DNA from: Colidextribacter sp. OB.20 | GTDB lineage: Bacteria; Bacillota; Clostridia; Oscillospirales; Oscillospiraceae | Length of the DNA stretch: 59,749 bases | Direction of reading: 5' to 3' | Assembly: GCF_009911595.1 (NCBI RefSeq) | Contig: NZ_QWKG01000024.1 | Coordinates: 1-59,749 of the forward strand | Shown here: positions 59,164 to 59,749 of the stretch, one piece after another | Position numbering within the stretch: the stretch's first letter is position 1 | How the letters are laid out: each line of letters starts with the position of its first letter | The notes under the pieces: generated by a model | The model's input: the letters and a program-made list of their open reading frames with translations, nothing else | Told to the model about the DNA's origin: nothing | The model's database searches: none | Translations under genes and position numbers: made by a program

Positions 59164-59522
59164 GATGTTTCCTCCTCCCGCAAAAGGGACGCGGCCCGGT
59201 CCCGGTCGTAGCCCAGGGCGGCCATGGCGTCCAGATATTGGCGAATGATGGCTTGGGCCTCGCTCCGGCGCACCCGGTCCAGGATGACCGTGTCCTGGGT
59301 CACCAGCCGGCCGGCGGTGCGGTCGGCCCTGGCAAGGCCGTCCAGCTCCAGCTGGGCCAGAGCCCGCTGCATGGTGTTGGGATTCACCCCCGCCTGAGCC
59401 GCCAGCTCCCGCACCGAAGGCAGTCTGCTCCCCGGGGGATAGACCCCGGTGATGATCCGCCGGGTGAGCTGCTGGGCCAGCTGCTGCCAGATGGGCCGGT
59501 CGTCGTCCAGCTTCCACTCCAT
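59160..59522 (-). CDS. GntR-family repressor, YtrA subfamily
   Basis: A 120-residue regulator: winged HTH with PIWQQLAQQLTRRIITGVYP, SRLPSVRELAAQAGVNPNTM and QRALAQLELDGLA, plus a short C-terminal helical dimerisation tail of about 40 residues instead of a ligand domain, as in YtrA. First gene of the exporter operon and probably its autorepressor at the palindrome 59537-59572. AGAGGAGAG precedes ATG 59522. Confidence 0.92.
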   Translation of the reverse strand: MEWKLDDDRPIWQQLAQQLTRRIITGVYPPGSRLPSVRELAAQAGVNPNTMQRALAQLELDGLARADRTAGRLVTQDTVILDRVRRSEAQAIIRQYLDAMAALGYDRDRAASLLREEETS

Positions 59523-59536
59523 TGACGTCTCTCCTC

Positions 59537-59572
59537 TGTATTATTGTATTATGCGATTAATACAATAATACA
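59537..59572. promoter_or_regulatory. YtrA-type operator, perfect 15-bp inverted repeat
   Basis: TGTATTATTGTATTA (59537-59551) and its exact inverse (59558-59572), six-base spacer. It overlaps the minus-strand promoter: TTGACA (59585-59590), 17 bp, TATTGT (59562-59567). Confidence 0.85.
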
Positions 59573-59611
59573 TGTGGGACGGTTTGTCAACCCCCTTTCG
59601 CAAAAAAATTT

Positions 59612-59635
59612 GGGCCGCCCCAGCCGGGGCGGCCC
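59612..59635 (-). terminator. Terminator reading leftward near the right edge
   Basis: GGGCCGCCCC (59612-59621) pairs with GGGGCGGCCC (59626-59635); on the minus strand it is followed by AAATTTTTTT, so it ends a transcript entering from beyond the right edge. No gene was recognised in 59636-59749. Confidence 0.75.
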
Positions 59636-59749
59636 TTGCGGGTTTATGGCAATCATCAGAACGCGTAATACTGTGCAGGGGCGATAATCAGCAGTAATTT
59701 GCCTCGTATAATAAGATTTGCAGATGATTTAGAGTGGATCTGCTTAGTC

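Noticed and set aside
59636..59749. Possible tRNA or start of a gene at the right edge
   Set aside because: No cloverleaf can be drawn, and no reading frame with a ribosome site is visible in the short tail.

Overview
The window is high-G+C DNA with a Gram-positive, anaerobic-gut character: lipoprotein sugar-binding proteins, strong AGGAGG ribosome sites, many TTGACA-17-TATAAT promoters, citrate-lyase accessory genes, a PTS, TRAP and ABC sugar importers, and a Tn4451-type mobilizable transposon. This fits a Clostridia member of the Oscillospiraceae (Flavonifractor/Lawsonibacter-like). That is inference, because no rRNA gene is present. About 55 genes are supported; no tRNA, rRNA or CRISPR array was seen.

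Layout. 1-2180 (minus): citrate-lyase maturation genes citC and a citX-citG fusion. 2610-9721 (plus): an alpha-glucan/maltodextrin operon with ABC binding protein, two permeases, LacI regulator, 4-alpha-glucanotransferase and a GH13 hydrolase. 9797-12597 (minus): amylosucrase and fructokinase. 12796-17555 (minus): a catabolic operon of SDR dehydrogenase, HpcH/HpaI aldolase and TRAP transporter, divergent from a FadR-type GntR regulator (18004). 18779-22764: a second malQ, a block of palindromic repeats, and glycogen phosphorylase.

22776-32318 is a mobile element of about 9.5 kb inserted directly behind glgP. It carries a large serine recombinase, TnpW, a MOBP relaxase, MobC, TnpV and an A+T-rich defence operon: a small HTH protein, a cytosine methyltransferase, a DUF4928-type putative restriction enzyme, Vsr, a TIGR02391-like protein and an AbiTii-like protein. 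A 15-bp inverted repeat marks its probable ends.

32312-39805: an RHH protein, aroD coupled to an AraC regulator, then an alpha-galactosidase with its ABC importer (minus). 40229-42985: an XRE membrane protein and secreted proteins of unknown role, one with internal 100-residue repeats. 43044-46871: NhaC antiporter, then HPr and Enzyme I. 46930-48081: an A+T-rich membrane protein. 48201-52294: HisD-like dehydrogenase and FucU/RbsD-like mutarotase (minus), divergent from a NanA/DapA-family lyase and an MFS transporter; this looks like an unassigned catabolic unit. 52329-57516: a ProC-like reductase and the mannitol genes mtlD / DeoR regulator / mtlA, which would depend on the HPr and Enzyme I encoded in the window. 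57641-59522: an ABC-2 exporter with a YtrA-type GntR repressor and a perfect 15-bp-arm operator.

Together the chromosomal part is a carbohydrate-uptake and storage-glucan region; the mobile element is a foreign defence cargo.
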